Assembly (NCBI RefSeq): GCF_900105165.1
Contig: NZ_LT629740.1
Coordinates: 1,922,001 to 1,986,000, forward strand
Reading direction: 5' to 3'
Source of the DNA: Mucilaginibacter mallensis
GTDB lineage: Bacteria > Bacteroidota > Bacteroidia > Sphingobacteriales > Sphingobacteriaceae
Length of the DNA: 64,000 bases
Shown here: one piece after another, positions 63,359-64,000 of the stretch
Layout of the letters: each line of letters begins with the position of its first letter
How positions within the stretch are numbered: position 1 is the first letter of the stretch
Notes under the pieces: generated by a model
What the model saw: the letters and a program-made list of their open reading frames with translations, nothing else
What the model was told of the DNA's origin: nothing
Database searches by the model: none
Made by a program: the position numbers and the translations under genes

Positions 63359-64000
63359 TTATATCTTCTTAAACACCACAATACCATTATGCCCACCGAA
63401 ACCAAATGTGTTGCTCATGGCTACATTCACTTTATGTTCAATAGCTTTACCGCGAACAATGTTCAAGTTGGCTGGTACTGCGGGGTCTAATGTTTCTGTA
63501 TTGATGGTTGGCGGCAATACCTGGTCTTTTATGGCCATTAAGCAAATGATAGCCTCAATTGCTCCGGCAGCACCTAACAGGTGACCGGTCATTGATTTGG
63601 TGGCGCCTATTTTCATGGTTAACTTTTCATCACCGGTTAACGCATGTACTGCTTTAAGCTCTGATAGGTCGCCGACAGGGGTAGAGGTAGCGTGCATATT
63701 CAGGTAATCAACCTGGTTTATGGTTATGCCGGCCTCGTTTAAAGCCAGTTCCATCGCCTTTGCCGCGCCTTTTCCTTCGGGGTGCGTTGAGGTCATGTGA
63801 TAAGCATCGGCCGTCATGGATGCGCCGGTTACCTCTGCATATATTTTAGCACCCCTTTTTACCGCGTGCTCATATTCTTCCAGCACTAAGGCGCCAGATC
63901 CTTCACCCATAACAAAACCATCCCGGTACACATCAAATGGCCTTGAGGCACGTTGCGGATCATCATTACGGGCCGACATGGCCTTCATAGCACTAAAACC
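63359..64000 (-). CDS. fabF: 3-oxoacyl-ACP synthase II, C-terminal part (5' end outside the window)
   Basis: Beta-ketoacyl-ACP synthase II of fatty acid synthesis; condenses malonyl-ACP with growing acyl chains. The visible 214 codons include GFSAMKAM at the window edge, SRPFDVYRDGFVMGEGSG, the catalytic-His region NMHATSTPVGD, the second His region GATKSMTGHLLGAAG, and NTFGFGGHNG near the end. The catalytic Cys would lie beyond the window. The frame is open to the last base, so the gene is cut by the right edge; the full protein should be about 415 residues. Confidence 0.95.
   Translation of the reverse strand, partial: GFSAMKAMSARNDDPQRASRPFDVYRDGFVMGEGSGALVLEEYEHAVKRGAKIYAEVTGASMTADAYHMTSTHPEGKGAAKAMELALNEAGITINQVDYLNMHATSTPVGDLSELKAVHALTGDEKLTMKIGATKSMTGHLLGAAGAIEAIICLMAIKDQVLPPTINTETLDPAVPANLNIVRGKAIEHKVNVAMSNTFGFGGHNGIVVFKKI

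Overview
The window looks like a chromosomal segment from a soil or plant-associated member of the Bacteroidota, most likely a Sphingobacteriaceae genus close to Mucilaginibacter or Pedobacter. This is inferred from gene content: two SusC/SusD pairs, a hybrid two-component regulator, many glycoside hydrolases with Sec or lipoprotein signals, start codons with no clear Shine-Dalgarno sequence, and AT-rich intergenic DNA. No database search was possible.

Layout. (1) 1-27 kb is a polysaccharide utilisation locus for hemicellulose, entirely on the + strand: GH74 xyloglucanase (cut by the left edge), GH31 alpha-xylosidase, a decayed alpha-L-fucosidase tail, a PAP2/haloperoxidase-like lipoprotein, a DoxX-like membrane protein, a DUF3298 lipoprotein, a second GH31, a hybrid two-component regulator, GH27, GH43, GH3, GH26, then SusC and SusD and a strong terminator. 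Xyloglucan is the best supported substrate (GH74 + GH31 + GH3 + fucosidase remnant). GH26 and GH27 suggest that (galacto)mannan is also used. (2) 27-38 kb: a seven-haem cytochrome (-), a large FG-GAP/ASPIC-UnbV lipoprotein (+), a secreted AGE-family epimerase-like protein (-), a GH9 cellulase-family enzyme (+) and a Tat-exported TIM-barrel sugar isomerase (+). (3) 38-39.3 kb: two tandem AhpD-like proteins (-). (4) 39.7-60.1 kb is a complete arabinan/arabinose locus: an AraC-type regulator, araB-araD-araA, a sodium/sugar symporter, a convergent Nudix-type AraR (-), an aldose 1-epimerase lipoprotein, GH51, GH43, GH51, GH43, then the second SusC and SusD. (5) 60.2-64 kb: a 60-residue hydrophilic protein, an FMN reductase and an HxlR regulator (-), a TetR regulator and an SDR oxidoreductase (+) sharing a palindromic operator, and the 3' part of fabF (-).

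How it works together. In the first locus the surface and periplasmic GH74/GH26/GH3/GH31/GH27/GH43 enzymes should cut and trim hemicellulose fragments, SusCD should import them, and the hybrid regulator should sense an oligosaccharide and switch the locus on. In the second locus the GH43 endo-arabinanases and GH51 arabinofuranosidases release L-arabinose from pectic arabinan. GalM equilibrates the anomers, the symporter imports arabinose, and AraA, AraB and AraD convert it to D-xylulose 5-phosphate. A catalytically dead Nudix protein (AraR type) and an AraC-type protein are the likely regulators.

Noteworthy non-coding structure: the fucosidase remnant, two copies of a 140-bp element with terminal inverted repeats, two shorter hairpins related to its core, three long hairpins built of degenerate repeated words, a 30-bp perfect palindrome serving the TetR/SDR module, several rho-independent terminators, and a recurring AAACCAAT word just upstream of start codons. 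No tRNA, rRNA, CRISPR array, transposase or integrase was seen.
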